NCBI GenBank assembly: GCA_036250195.1
Contig: JAVHZZ010000004.1
Location: 159,772,727-159,836,726, forward strand
Length of the DNA: 64,000 nucleotides
Origin: Mixophyes australis
Taxonomy: Eukaryota > Chordata > Amphibia > Anura > Limnodynastidae
Direction of reading: 5' to 3'
This document shows, piece by piece, positions 1 to 13,129 of the stretch; positions within the stretch are counted from its first letter, which is position 1; each line of letters starts with the position of its first letter. The position numbers and the translations under genes are program-made. Under the pieces are notes generated by a model. It made no database searches, was not told the origin of the DNA, and saw only the letters and a list, made by a program, of their open reading frames with translations.

Positions 1-37
1 GAGAATCACAATCTTAAGACCCAAATTCACACATGGT
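1..37. other. unassigned left edge
   Basis: Short stretch left of the first MITE. Nothing recognisable is seen in it. Confidence 0.3.
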
Positions 38-202
38 GGGCCCAAGTCATTAAGGAGAGCAAAGCAAAAAAAGGGAAAAAAGCCAGTTTTTTCCTTATGT
101 GCAAAATAATAAACTAATTTACACCCCATGCATTATAATATGGTTTGTCCTGGAGAACATTTACTTCTTTTCTTGCCTTGCTCTCCTTAATGACTCAGGC
201 CC
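38..202. mobile_element. MITE, CTGATTCATTAAGG-like family
   Basis: The stretch starts near GGGCCCAAGTCATTAAGGAG and ends with the inverted form CTCCTTAATGACTCAGGCCC, giving terminal inverted repeats of about 20 bp with a few mismatches. It is about 165 bp long and non-coding. The same terminal motif recurs at 20544-20844, at 39040-39074 and at 54241, so it is a dispersed family in this genome. The superfamily is not determined. Confidence 0.6.
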
Positions 203-2518
203 GGTATCTGTAACTGCATTTAAACAGTAGAATTAACCCAAACAGTAAATAGGTATAATACTTGCATTATCCAGGTTACAATTACCAAATGAGAGTCTCA
301 CACATGAACATCTTTACCAAAGACTGTATTCTGGTGAAGAGCTCACAAGACTATAGTCTTAGTTTATACATAGAGATACATCGTCTTCCACAATCTAAAA
401 TCTGCTTTCTGAAGTGTGTGCAGAAGTGGCTATGAAGTATTGCCTATAAAAATATATGGAGATCCTGATGCCTGAAAATCTCTATATAAAATTACATGAG
501 CTAAATGATAATCAACAGAGGTGTAACATTATTTCAAATTCAATGGTAATGAAACAACATGTCTAAATGACGTCATTGTCTGACTATTGAATATTATTTT
601 TGTAAAATATAGTCCTTCTATTGTTCATTTTGACATGACTTGTTATGTTCTTTAATACAGATGTGCTATTGCTTTCAGTTAACTAATATGTATTGTAACT
701 CAGATGCACTACACACCTCTATTTCACATCATTATTTAATGCAGCTCACCTATCATCACACCCAGAATTACACCTTGCTAAAATGCTCACAGCATGTAAA
801 GTACATACATATATTGATATAACTGTGGTTTATTTAAATTGTATAATTGTTTTTGAATACTGTATCCTTAGGCGCAATATTATTGTGAGGAATTATTCAT
901 GTAGGCTACTATGCATTCATGTATTAGTGCTAAATACACTATAATGTCAGGGTTAAACATACAATACATGTTGTACAGATGTGAGTAGATCAATACGAAA
1001 AACTAATGAATCATTTCAGACCCTGGATTCCAGCAGTATTCCCACAGCATTGTGGCCTACAAGCTTGACATTTTGGCTGCTATTAACTTTTAGAAAATGT
1101 AAAATTAATCTCTTCATGGATATGCATCACTTGTAAACCTGTCTCCAAACAGCCTGATCTTAATGAGTTCTTGGCTTTCATTTGTCTCCACAAATACCTT
1201 TGTTTTATAGGAGACAAACCAATCACACTCATAAGTTTAGAGTGAATGTGAGTGGCATATTTAATAAAGTAATACAACAACTTTTTGGACTCTGAATAAT
1301 TAAAAGAAAAAAATGTTGAATATCTAGAAGCTATAGCATATTTTTTAATATAATATTTTTGCATTTGCCCCACATTCTTCAACAGTGTAACTATCTAGTG
1401 TTTTTCAAAATGTTTCCTTTATTTCTAGTGTGACAGAAGCACTGAAAATTTGGCAAATAAAAGGATATATCCCAGGCTGTCTGTCTTATATGCTTTTAAA
1501 CCCCAGGGAGATTGTGTTTATAAAAGAGTGCTTTCAGCTTCAGGCTTCAGGAAAAGCTAGTAAGGGTCCCTGTTGGTAAAATAGATAGAGAGGGGTTGAC
1601 TCCATTTATAAGGCCCATTTTGTTATTTCCAACCAGCTAGCAAGTGCTGGAAGTCAGGAGTTGCACCTGCAAGGTGCTGATAAAAAGCTACTAGGCAGTT
1701 TCCTCTGTCTTTGTCAGACCTGGGGAGGAGGTTGGATGCCTTCAGAGAGACTCTGCAAATGGTGACCTATTAGTTCTATATCTTGTATGTGTGTGAGAAA
1801 CAAGGTCCTTCTCAGGGGAAATGGTGTTCTTGAGTGTTTAGTTAGTGCCAGACACGCAAGGTGTTTATTTTGAAGTTTTCTTTATTTTTTCTGCTTAATA
1901 GAACTGGCTGAGGCAAGTTGTACCAAAACCTTGGACCATGCACCTCAGGATATGGCACCTGTTCCCCTAATCCGGTTACACTAGTTCTAAAACTATAGTT
2001 TTTTTTCCACCTAATTAAAATCTAAATTTAAATCACCTACTGTAAAATTGTACTAACGTGCTCCTTCCCCTAGCTAGAGCCCCTGGGACTGTTCCATTCC
2101 TTTCACAGGCCTCTAATAGTTCTTTAATGCAAAATTGAAAAATAAACTCTATTAGCCACTTTTAAAATGTCTGCCAATAAATGGTTTCTGAACAAGAGGA
2201 TACATCAAAAGTCACAATCTTTTAATTGTAGATTTGAATTTGAATTTAAATATAAATAAGGTTAACAGATTCAGTAGAGTCAAAAAATAATAGAAAATCC
2301 TGCCTTTCAAAAACAACTTTTCATTTGCATCTCAACTGTTGAAGAATGCAGCTTATGTTAAAAATTGTTGATGATATCTTGGTAGTTTTATCTATTCATG
2401 GTTAAATATGTTCAGCTATTCCTTTATCAACAGTTAAAAAAGCTTAATCAATAAAGAACTGAAATATCCCATGGAAGACTTGGCAGTACTCTAAAGGCGT
2501 ATATTAATGGACATATAT
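203..2518. other. AT-rich non-coding stretch
   Basis: No reading frame here resembles a known protein, and the short open frames have no family-like motifs. The sequence is AT-rich with homopolymer runs. I see no RNA gene or clear repeat termini. Confidence 0.5.
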
Positions 2519-3274
2519 TGTCACGCCTGAGGATCTGTCTGTACCCAGACGGGGTTGTGTCTCTGGAGCAGAACTGGTGATCACATGCAAAAAGGTGGGT
2601 GACTTTATTGGGTTCCTTTGCATGGAAGAGAAAGGACTGGTACCGGTGGTTGTTGCTGTGAGTTCAGGAGACTAGAGAATATGAATGACACTGGTGACTG
2701 GCAAGTGAAGAACAGCAAGACGGTGGTCAGATTTAGCAAAAGAGAACAGGCTGTAACTGGATTGCTGGACCGGACTGAAACCAGAATGCTGGACCACACT
2801 GGAACTGGAATGCTGGACAAGATTGGAACCAGAATGCTGGACCACACTGGAATCGGAATGCTGGACCAGATTGCTGGACCAAACTGGAACCGGAATGTAG
2901 ACTGCACTGTCTGAGCAGGAATAAATGAGAAGATTACAGATTGCTTGAAACCAGATTGGCGACTGAGGAAACAATGCTGCACTGGCAACAGATTAGGGCT
3001 CCAGGAAGTCCTTTTATAGTAACTGCTATTCGTTGATTGGAGGCTGCCCTCAGCTGAGCTGAAGTAGATCTATGACTGGCTGAGAGGAATCAGGTGACTA
3101 GATCCAAGATGGCGGTGCCCAGGAACTGGTTTCGGAGGGATCTCTTGAATGGAGTCAGACTGAGCAGCATCCTGCAGACAAATCTGAGACCAGCAGGGCC
3201 TGCAGACACCGCAGAGACAGCTTAGAAAGATAGTGGAGAGTAAGTAACAGGACCTGAGAGCCTGGTACATTACA
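2519..3274 (-). repeat. 3' LTR of decayed Ty3/Gypsy element
   Basis: On the minus strand the LTR begins TGTAATGTACC just after a purine-rich tract (AAAAGGGGAGGTAC, 3275-3288) and ends in CA at 2519, giving a 756-bp unit with TG...CA termini. It contains a 24-bp minisatellite (about 2755-2900) and a CCAAGATGGCGG motif at 3104-3115. Sequence matching 2990-3274 recurs at 6329-6737, which is the other LTR. No target duplication could be matched. Confidence 0.75.
2755..2900. repeat. 24-bp minisatellite inside the Gypsy LTR
   Basis: Units of the type GAATGCTGGACCACACTGGA plus four bases repeat every 24 bp with small variations, about five to six units. Since 24 is divisible by three, open frames on both strands show an 8-residue periodicity (WSSIPVPV-like on the minus strand). 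Those frames are by-products of the repeat, not genes. Confidence 0.8.
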
Positions 3275-4990
3275 GTACCTCCCCTTTTGTGGGTGGACCC
3301 TGGACCCCTCTTGGGCTTCAAAGGGAATTTTGCATGGAAGATACGCACCAAGCGTGAAGCATGTACATCAGTGCCTTTAATCCAGGTTCGTTCCTCTGGG
3401 TTATGCCTCTCCAATCGATAAGATACTGAGATGACCATGGCGAATCTGTGAATTGAGTAGCATTTCTACTTCATATTCAACTCTTCATTGAGTTTGGATT
3501 TTAGGAGACTTAGGGAGTGTAGAATGAAACCTATTCGATATCAAAGGCTTCAAAAAGGAGTTTGGGATTCGCAAGAATGGAGGAAGTTTGAGTTTGTAAC
3601 CTATTTGGTTGATGGCTCGCTCTATGGGAAGTGTAGCAAGGGGAAAGCTTCATGGAAAGTACTTTAAGCCTCAGGTTGTGAGTGGAAAGCCAGGCTCAAT
3701 TCCCTTGTTTAAGACTGGGTATTGCTTGACATTTGCGATCAGAAAATTTCTTAAAATTAGAGGGAGCCTTTAACAAGGAAGAATAAACCTCCTTCCATAT
3801 TTTAGTGAACTAACATAAAGTGCTATCAGTAGCAGGTACAATGGCAGAAGGACAATGCTAGAACTTGGGTATTCTAGGATAAAGTCCATAGACCATGAAA
3901 AAGGGTATAGACCCAGAGGAGGTGTGGTGCTGATTACTGTGGGAGAATTCTGCTCAGACACAGACAGCGAGACAGGGCACCGGCGCCCCCCTGGACTGCC
4001 TTGAGAGTGGTTGGAAGGAGCCAGTTGAGAATCAACCTTAAGCTTCTCCGAGTCCATCTGCGGATCAGCACCAGATAAAGATGTAAATTAAGAAGAAGAC
4101 ACATGGTACTTCAAAGTTGCATTTCTGCAGTTTCCAAAAGAGCTAGTTGGAATGGAATCATGAAAGAAACTCTTTGACGTGGGTATGTGATTCCAGATTG
4201 TTGGAGAAGATAAGAATGTCGTCCAAGCAAACAACAACTGCTTTGTAGAGGAGATCACAGAAGGTTTCATTGACATAATGCTGGAATACTGCAGGAGCAT
4301 TATTCAGTCCGAATAGCATGACAAGGTACTCGTAGTGCCCGTCACGAGTGTTAAAAGCAGTCTTCCATTTGTCCCCTTCCTGGATTATAATTAAATTGTA
4401 AGCCCTTCTCAAATATAGTTTGGTAAAGATGATGGCACCTCTGACACTATGGAATAGTTCCGTGATAGGCAGCAAAGGATAGAGATTTTTAATGGTAATA
4501 ATCGTTCAAACCTCTATAGTCAAAGTAGGGGTGGAGATCCCATCTTTCTTCTTCACAAAAAAAACCCTGCTTTGGCAGGTGAGGAAGACAGACAAATAAA
4601 CTCATTCTCAAGGTTTTCTGGATATATTCTGATATAGACTTGGTATCAGGGAGAGAGAGCAGGAAAGTACTACCCATGGTAGTGTTTTCCCTGGCATCAA
4701 ATCTATAGGACAATCCCACTTTTGACGTCGTAGTAAGTAGTTAGCACCAGATTCGCAGAAAACATCAGAGATGTCCCTGTAAGGGAGGGGGGAAGCTCTT
4801 GAATAGAGAGTGGTTTAAACTGGTATAACATGCTGTAGGCAGGAGTCCTTACAAGATGCACCTCAGGATGTAATCTGACTTTGTCCAATCAATCTGGAGT
4901 TTATGTAACCGTTGTCAGGATAGACCTAGAACTAAGGAATGTGAAGGTCAGGGGATGATGAGAAGCTTTAGCAATTCTGAGTGCAGAATC
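3275..4990 (-). pseudogene. pol: Ty3/Gypsy pol fragment (RT to integrase/chromodomain)
   Basis: Minus-strand frames read in order through a Gypsy polyprotein. Near 4703-4888 is the region ahead of RT. Near 4489-4719 there is a YRGLN motif, a decayed form of the RT segment that binds template. At 4158-4475 there are [20 protein letters not shown] (canonical form TPFGLxNAP) and CLDDILIFS, a decayed form of the YVDDILIFS catalytic box. At 3270-3470 the C-terminal part reads ERTWIKGTDVHASRLVRIFH, typical of the integrase tail/chromodomain. Segments lie in different frames with stops, and most of RNase H and the integrase core are missing or unreadable between 3500 and 4080. The normal pol product makes and integrates the element's cDNA. 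This copy cannot. Confidence 0.8.
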
Positions 4991-5131
4991 TCTGCTCTAA
5001 TTTTGAGAGGGTGAGTCTGGTGGGTGATACTTCCGCAGATGTGACTTCTATCCACTGCCGTGATGTAGAAAGGTTGAGGTAAAGACTATTAAAGTAGTTC
5101 TATCATTTTCAAATAAGCATTGCATAGGCGA

Positions 5132-5974
5132 TTGTATGTGTTTCTAACACACAAAGTGATTTATTTTAGCAGATGTAAAAAGTTAACAGTTCAATATTTG
5201 ATTATAATATAATCAACAGTACAGTACAGCCAATACCAAAAGATACATACATACTTCTGCGCTTGCATGCACTTTGCTGCGCTCCCACGGGTACCGGTCG
5301 ACAGTAGTTCACCCTTGAATACTGTGGTCAGAGTAGACTAGAGCTAGTGGGAGCGCAGCTATGATATATATACATTCAGTGTTACAGAGTGAACAATGCA
5401 GATGACGTGGCTTGCGTCTATAGGTCCAGACTGGTGGGTCCAGGATAAAACAGTCATAGGCTAGTTCAAACTAAAGAATCCAAAGGTGGGGGTCATCTCT
5501 CCAGGGGATGTGCTCCTTTGTTCCCGCCACAGCTCCAGTTACAACTAGTCTATTAGCATTTTATAGTCAGCATTGTATTAAAGGTTTATTCCCTAACATC
5601 AATAACTAGAGTATGCAATGTGCGATCTCTTTGCCGAATGCACCAGACAGCTGCTGATGTAAAGGGGATTAATATGATATCAGACATGAAACATTTCCTT
5701 TAACCTGAACCTTAAATAACACTGAGGTGTACATATAATCATAATATATAAACTAATAGTAAACTAAATGCTATCTGCTCATAAATCACTGTAGAATAGA
5801 TTCAATATGAATATGAATTATATAAATAACTAAATGTTGTAATGCGAGTGTGTACGTGTGTATTTTACCGTGCGATCGCAGTATGCCACGTGTAGCATGG
5901 CATACTGAGTGCAATCGACCAATAAAACAATATAAACCAATATACTTTTGTTCATCCAATTATATGATTCGACA
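5132..5974 (-). repeat. LTR (probable solo) nested in the Gypsy element
   Basis: The sequence from about 5132 to 5974 aligns by eye with the LTR at 63014-63817. Shared stretches include the CACAAAG...TTTATT start, the GACGTGGCTTGCGTCTATAGG-like block, AATCCAAAGG.GGGGGTCATCTC and TTCCCGCCA. Its right end keeps TTCGACA, and the left end is eroded. It separates the Gypsy gag remnant (6000-6240) from pol (3275-4990), so it inserted into that element. No purine tract flanks the right end, consistent with a solo LTR. Confidence 0.65.
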
Positions 5975-5989
5975 AGACTCTGTGGGTAA

Positions 5990-6280
5990 CCGCATATCTT
6001 GAACTACTTAGGAGTTAATGACGTTTCCAGCAGCATCAGAATCAAGAGGATCTGAGAAGTTCTTGGCTCGTTGAGCATGATCAACATTTAATGATAATAC
6101 ACAATCAGATTTTTGTGGAGAAATATTAACTTCTCATAACCTGGCTTCTCTGTCACTGATTAAAAGCAGGAGTTTCCTGGATACTTAGGGCAGGGAGGAA
6201 GTAAATGTCCCAGTGCTGCACAGTAAAGACATAAATTGGCCAGTTGCCTGGTCCTCATGGGTTAAGCGAGAATGATTCAC
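5990..6280 (-). pseudogene. gag: Ty3/Gypsy gag remnant with CCHC zinc knuckle
   Basis: On the minus strand around 6170-6240 a frame reads CLYCAALGHLLPPC, a C-x2-C-x4-H-x4-C zinc knuckle as in Gag nucleocapsid domains. It lies upstream of pol in element order, as expected for gag. The rest of gag is not readable, and the flanking frames contain stops. Family assignment rests on the knuckle and its position. Confidence 0.55.
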
Positions 6281-6737
6281 CTACATAAGCTCAACACTAG
6301 GTGGTGAGGGATGCCATAGGTAGTGGTTAGGGCTCCAGCAAGTCCTTTTATAGTATTTGCTATCTGCTGACTGGAGACTGCAGTCAGCTGAACTGAAGCA
6401 GCATTCTGATTGGCTGAAAGGGATCAGGTGACTGGATCCAAGATGGCGGCACCCAGGAACTGGTTTTGGATGGATCTTTGGAGTGGAGACTGTTATCACC
6501 TGATTGGGTGCTGCAGTCAGCTGAGCTGAATCAGTACCCTGACTGGCTGAGGGAGAGAAGGTGAGTGAATCCAAGATGGCAGCATTTATGTACCGAATTT
6601 GTAGGGATCTCTTAAATGGAGACAGACTGGGCAGCATCTTGCAGAGAGATCTGAGATCAGCAGTGCCGGCGGACCACAGGGACAGCTTATGAAGACAGCT
6701 GAAGGGTAAGTAACGGAGCCTGAAAGCCTGGTGTGTG
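6281..6737 (-). repeat. partial 5' LTR of the Gypsy element, with internal duplication
   Basis: GGGCTCCAGCAAGTCCTTTT through GCCTGGTGTGTGACA matches 2996-3274. The block around CAGTCAGCTGA...CCAAGATGGC is present twice (about 6379-6480 and 6510-6600), so the copy has a tandem duplication absent from the 3' LTR. The part equivalent to 2519-2985 is missing. Together with 2519-3274 it brackets a minus-strand Gypsy insertion. Confidence 0.65.
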
Positions 6738-8710
6738 ACATATATAATGCTCCCACCAGTGTTGATAGCCACACCTCCTGGTGACTGTAGATGGGGGCCA
6801 AGGAAGTTTTCAAGGTGAGGGCCTTGCAAAGAAAATAGGGGTGGTGATGCATCACTGAGGAGGCATGGCTGAGCAGCATTACATCAAAAGTACCTAGTGC
6901 TGATATCAGTCTATAAGGACTCCAGTTTCATGTATGTGGAGGTCTGAGGTGTGTGAAAACAAGGTACCAGGGACAAATTGGAATGGCTCCAATTGCCATG
7001 TGGGCCAGATTAAGCTGTTAGGAAGGGAACTCCCGATACCCAAAAGAGTTTCCTCATTAGGGGAAGGAGGGAATGACTGCCTCATGTGGCAGCATAACAG
7101 CATTAAGAAAGGGGAAGGAGTCCAAGACAGGAACCTCTGAGAAAGGGGTTGGGGGCAAGAAAGAAGAAGGGTTGCTGTCTGTAGCAGTGTATAGCCAAGT
7201 TAGAATGTCAGCATTGGAGATCTGCCAGAGAGAACCTAAAGGAACCAAAGAATCTAGGTCGGTAGAGAGGGGATTGCTGGAGAGAGACAACTAAGTGAAT
7301 GTGACCCATGAGGGGCTGAGAGCAGGAGGACTAAGGAGATGTATATTGCAACCATATCTGTATTGACCATTTAAGAACTGTGTTGAAGGAAGCAGAAGTT
7401 AAACACATCTGTTTTATTGTTTGCAACTCAAATATTGTGAAGGAAGAAAGGAAGAGGTAATTATGAGTTCTATTTTGGGATAAAGATTGTCTGGCACTCA
7501 ACTTATTGTGAAATCTATTGTACTGCACCACCACCCACATACACCTGTGTCCACACTAGAGTATGCCCACACTCAAGATCAAGTCAGGGCAAGAGAAGAG
7601 TACAAGTGAGTTGGTGCATCACCTACCCATGCATCCCAAGGCCACACAATGACAGGGGGTTGCACATAATATGGATGCCCTCTTTCTTATTCCATTTGAT
7701 GTTTCTAATTATTTTAGTGAATAAAAAGGAGACAGAGCTATTGGTACATAAAAACTAGCATTTGAATGCTTCAGAATTATGCGAAAAAAGTCAAATAGAA
7801 AAAAGCACTAGACTAGCAACTTTGCTATAGAATAAAAGAGTACAGCATGACCATATAATGGTTTTTGGACAATTACTTATTTACAATTACTTGCAACTTT
7901 TTTGATCATGCGCACTTGCTATACAAGAATTTCTTTTAATATAAGGATTTAATGCCCCATTTCTAAACTACATCACTCCTCACTCTACATCACCTGTTCA
8001 ATAACCCTAATGTAACATCAGCAGGTAGATGGGAGCCGAAGTAACCAGCATAGATACAGAAGACAATTAGGTACATAATTTCAAGGGGGTCAGCATATAC
8101 TGCAATGGGTAGCAATATAATTGCTTATAAGCAATAGCTTGCAAACGAGTATACAAAGACCTATTGCTCTATCTATTGCCCTATCAAACAATGTATGCAT
8201 ATTTTGTTTGACCTTCTATGCAAGTAAATGATCACTGATAAAATTTTTCATATATGAAATTATAACATGAGTTTTAAAAAGGTTGCACACAAAAAATTAA
8301 CTAAGGAGGAAAGTAAGAGTGGTTGCTAATCCACAATATGAACAGTAGTATGAAAATGGCGTGTGTACAAAAGTGTCTTGTTCATGAGAATTATCTATCT
8401 TAAGCTTCTATGGAAGTATCGCCATTCCATCCTTTGTTAAATAAATAGTGTCTGATTCATCAAGACACGCACTCTGAGCGCAACATGCGTTTAGTATTAA
8501 ACACACGTATTTAGGCTTCATGGATCTCGAGTTGTGCTGTTGAACTCAGTGTAGGTCTGCCGTGCTCTACCTACACAAGACGTTGCATGATATGTAAAAC
8601 ACCTGTGTGTATAGAAAGTAAAAAATGAAGGCACAGAAAAAATTATATATATATATATTACTTATATAGTGGACGAGACCTTTATTTAAAGCCTATGGTA
8701 CAAAGCTAAG
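6738..8710. other. non-coding stretch
   Basis: No protein-like frame. Part of 6740-7300 is purine-rich, and the remainder is AT-rich. I recognise no RNA gene or element termini. A short (TA)n run lies at about 8646-8660. Confidence 0.45.
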
Positions 8711-11399
8711 CTTAGAACCTCCCCCAGGCCCCTCGTCCCTCTTCCTTGACAACTTCGCTGCCTGGCTCCCCCATCACCTCGCCTCTGACCTGCCCTCCAT
8801 CATACTTGGCGACTTCAATATCCCCATTGACAACCGTTCCGACCCCGCCACCATCAAACTTCTCTCCCTATCCTCCTCTCTAGGTTATACCCAGTGGACC
8901 TCCTCCCCCACCCACTGTCTTGGCCACTCCCTCGACCTTGTTTTCTCTAATCTCTGTGATCTCTCTGACTTCTCTAACTCTCCATTCCCACTCTCTGACC
9001 ACCATCTCCTCTCCTTCACTCTGTCCTCCTCCCCTACTCCTCCCTCGCCTAAAGCCACCCTAACTAGGCGCAACCTCGATGCTATTGACCCTACCTCCTT
9101 CTCCTCCTCTCTTGAGTCTCTCCTATCAACCCTCCCCTCCCTGGCCTGTCCTGACCAGGCGTCCTCTCTCTACAACCTCTCCCTCTCCACTGCCCTGGAT
9201 GCTGTCACCCCGGCCTCCGCTATCCGCCGTCGCCGCCTCATTCCTCAACCCTGGCACTCCAAACTCATCCGCTTCCTCCAAAGGTGCTCTCGCACTGCTG
9301 AACGCCTCTGGAGGAAATATCGTTCCCTGGCTGACTTCCTTCACTATGAATTCATCCTCTCTTCTTTCTGCTCCGCCCTCTCCCTCGCTAAACAATCCTT
9401 TTCAAGTCCCTCATTTCTTCCCAGTCCTCCAACCTCCGCCACCTCTTCGCCACCTTCAACTCCCTCCTCTCTCCCCCCCTCCTGTCCCGCTCTCCCTCTC
9501 TGCTACTGACTATGCCACCTTTTTCTCCTCCAAAATTGACGCCATCCAACTTAACACCTCCTCCTCCCCCTCTCCCGCCACCCTCACTGCCTCACCTCCC
9601 TTCAACAACCAACTCTGGAGCTCCTTTCGTCCCACAACTGGGGAGGAAGTTCGCTCCCTTATCCTCTCCTCCCTCTACCTGTCCTCTTGATCCCATCCCC
9701 TCCCTCCTCCTTCGCTCTCTTTCTCCCACTGTCTGCTCCTATCTTGCTCACCTCTTCAACTTATCTCTCTCCTCCGGTGTTGTCCCCTCCTCCTTTAAAC
9801 ATGCCCTTATCTCTCCTATCCTTAAAAAACCTAATTTTGACCCCACCTCTCTCGCCAATTATCGCCCTATCTCACTCCTCCCCTTTGCCTCCAAATTACT
9901 TGAGCGGATTGTCTGCTGCCGCCTCGCCAGTCACCTCTCCGACTTTTCCCTCCTGGACCCCCTCCAATCCGGCTACCGTCCTCTCCACTCCACCGAAACT
10001 GCCCTGGCCAAGGTTACTAACGACCTCCTATCGGCCAAATCCAAGGGTCACTTCTCCCTTCTTATCCTCCTCGACCTCTCCGCAGCCTTTGACACTGTGG
10101 ACCACCCCCTCCTGCTGCAAATTCTTCTCTCTCTTGGCCTCTCCGGATCTGTCCATACCTGGTTTACCTCTTACCTCGCTAACCGCTCCTTCTCTGTATC
10201 CACATCCGGCTCTTCCTCCACCCCCCTACCCTCTCCCTGTTGGTGTCCCGCAGGGCTGTGTTCTTGGTTCTACTTTTTGCGCTCTACACTTCCTCCCTTG
10301 GAGCTCTCATCTCCTCCTTTGGTCTTCAGTATCACCTGTATGCTGACGACATTCAACTCTACATCTCTTCTCCTGACCTTTCTTCCGCTGTCCTCTCTCG
10401 CATGTCTGACTGCCTCACCGCCATCTCCTCCTGGATGTCCACGCGCTTTCTCAAAATCAATATCTCGAAAACGGAACTCATTGTCTTTCCTCCATCCAGA
10501 CTCCCTTCCCACCACGACCTCTCTATTGTCATCAACAACACCACCATCTCCTCTGTCACCCAACTCCGCTGCCTGGGGGTCACCCTTGACTTCTCTCTCT
10601 CTTTCGCCCCCCACATTCATTCACTTGCCCAAGCCTGTCGCTTCCAACTACGCAACATTGCCCACATCAGTCCCTTTCTCTCTCAGGATGCCACCAAGAC
10701 CATCATACACGCACTCATCATCTCCCGCCTGGATTACTGCAACCTCCTCCTCATCTGCCTCTCCTCTCTGTCTCGGCTTACACTGGCTCCCCTTCCCCTA
10801 CAGAATCCTTTTCAAACTCCTCACAACCACTTACAAGGCTCTCTCCCACTCTACTGCCCCCTATATCTCTAACCTCCTCTCCATTCACACTCCTGCTCGC
10901 TCCCTGCGCTCAGGAAATGATCGCCGACTCTCCTCCACTCTTATCACCTCTTCCCACTCCAGAATCCAAGATTTTTCCCGTGCAGCCCCCCTTCACTGTA
11001 ATGACCTCCCTCGTTCCATCCGCCTCTCTACTACTCTGTGCTCCTTCAAACGTGCACTGAAAACCCACCTCTTCCTTAAAGCCTACCAACCATCCACATA
11101 ACCCCTTCACCTCCACTCGCTCTCCCTTTGCCTCTTCTGGCTCCCCTTGTGTCTTTCTATTTTCCCTCCCTTAGGATGTAAGCTCAAATGAACAGGGCCC
11201 TCTTCCCTCCTGTCTCCTCACCTGTTCTTCTGCTCCATGTTTATTGCTTTAACTTGCCTGGAGTTACTGAAGTACTGGTAGTTTTGTTTATTGTTTTGTG
11301 CTGTTCCACCCTGTATAGTGTACTGTTTGTATGATGTACGGCGCCGCGGAAACCTTGTGGCGCCCAACAAATAGAGGATAATAATAATAATAATAATAA
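8711..11399 (+). mobile_element. L2-clade LINE, 5'-truncated, nearly complete ORF2
   Basis: C/T-rich plus-strand sequence encoding the back half of an L2-type ORF2. It ends in a 3' UTR (GTAAGCTC..., 11178 onward) and a (TAA)n tail at 11385-11399. The last UTR bases (GGCGCCGCGG...GTGGCGCCC) resemble the L2 3' stem-loop used by the element's own RT. The 5' end begins within the endonuclease domain at about 8711, the usual outcome of incomplete target-primed reverse transcription. Confidence 0.88.
8745..11101 (+). pseudogene. L2 ORF2: endonuclease plus reverse transcriptase, frameshifted
   Basis: The apurinic-type endonuclease is seen as LGDFNIPIDN near 8805 and SDHHLLSF near 9000. The linker follows to about 9510, then the RT in a second frame. 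RT motifs are [20 protein letters not shown] near 9855, [17 protein letters not shown] near 10066, and YADDIQLY near 10339, the catalytic box with both aspartates intact, which lies in a third frame (10240-10872). The C-terminal domain returns to the second frame and ends ...FLKAYQPST at 11101. At least three frameshifts break the ORF, and several frame joins fall in homopolymer-like C/T runs. The protein would nick target DNA and copy LINE RNA. This copy is dead but only lightly mutated. Confidence 0.88.
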
Positions 11400-13129
11400 C
11401 CTGAACAATAAAATCAACTCAGAAAAAAGCGCTAACAGGAAACACCATTTGAAGTTAAATGCAATAGAAAGGTAGAGCATATATAATATGTCATTGGTTT
11501 AACTTTTGTATAGAAAATGATAATAACCGTCTCACAAGCTTATAAGAACATATTATTAGACATAAGGAAGTAGAACATTAAAAATAAAGAAAATATATAT
11601 ATAACATTGTTTAAATAAATTATAAAGCGTAATTGTATTCCAAAATTCATACAAAATAAAAAATCTATAACTATTTTACTTTCAATAAACATTTCTTATA
11701 ATCCATTGTTTGCACATTAATAAATGATACATAAGCTAACACATTGGCTACTAATTTTAAAAATAAAAAAAATGTACACATTTATGGCTGAGAAAAAGTA
11801 TTATCAAATAATCAAATAATATACAGTTGAAACATACTCTATAAGCAAGATGTGTTTTAACACCAACTATTTAATATGCTGAACTTTTTATTTGTATCTG
11901 CAGATATGTTTGTCGTCACCTAAGTATTGGTTTTATGTGATTTTGTTCCATTTCCTTCCTATTGCTTTATAGCAGGTTTAAACACTGAATTCCTAGTCCA
12001 TTGAATTCAATTAGGTGAAGTTAATGTTCATTACAAGAATTTACATTGCCTTAGCCCTGGTTACTTAACCTTTAATTACCCTGATTTACCAGCATTGCAA
12101 AAGTACTTTAAGTGCTGCCTTTACAATTATGCTCCACAAGACCGTTTTGTTACACCAAAGATGTGTTAAATATGAAAAGTCATTAAATGCAAAAAAAGTG
12201 GTGCTAAATCTTTCAATATCCATTCTTTTTGGCTACAGGATTATATAATATTTCTTAAAATACTGTACAGCAGCTTAATAGGAAACTCAAGGTTTAAATG
12301 CATGAACTAGGGCAGTTATACAACTTCATCCTAACCTTTGTATTAGATATTTAAATATATATTTGTAATATAAAGTAACATTAAAAACCTCTGGGACATT
12401 TAAACTGAGGTTAATTTCTATAGCTAATATAACAGAACACAAAACAGATAGTATACTTACTGCACATTTTTCAGGCTATCTGTCTATATGATAAACATTG
12501 TTTTTTTGTGGTCCAAAATAATAACATTAAAGTTTAATTGTGTCTTTTGAGATCTGAACCTCTCGTCATCAGAAATTTTGAAAAGATAATATCACTCCAC
12601 TTTTTAGAGACTAAAGACATCTTGTAGAGTTGGGTGCAAATGTTTTTTTATCCGAATAAAGTATGTATTTTCATACTGTGCATGTGCACAAAAATGCGCA
12701 GACATATGTCCCTAAACTAACGCATCTTACAGTTACTACTCTGTATGCATACAGAGGTGTAACGAGGGAGGGAAGGGGCATTTCTGTATAGGTTAATTAC
12801 AGTAAAATACACAATATCTATCAGCGCTACACCTATAGTACTTTTTTTGTTGACAGAAGTAACTTATTTTTATTGAAAATGATATTCAGGAGTGTCCATA
12901 AAAATATGGCACCCTGTATCATAAAAGCAATGAAGTTGGTCTCTATTCACATGATTGTTTTCAAATTACATATGTGGTAGATACCATAATTGCTCTAAAG
13001 TACATCTTAACTTTGATGTTTATATTGTCCAGCTGACAATGAAAGTGCTCCGGGCATGTGTTGTCTATGACAATGGCTTCAAATGGCAATAAAATACAAT
13101 TGACACATAATTGTTACTTGTTCCAATTG
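11400..13129. other. AT-rich non-coding stretch
   Basis: No coding signal, no RNA gene and no clear element ends found. Several runs of A/T and short direct repeats only. Confidence 0.45.

Noticed and set aside
2605..2988. Proline/serine repeat frames in the Gypsy LTR
   Set aside because: They arise from the 24-bp minisatellite; both strands are open.
10270..10620. Antisense frames over the L2 reverse transcriptase
   Set aside because: The plus strand encodes the RT catalytic region with conserved motifs; the antisense frames are shadows of C/T-rich coding sequence.
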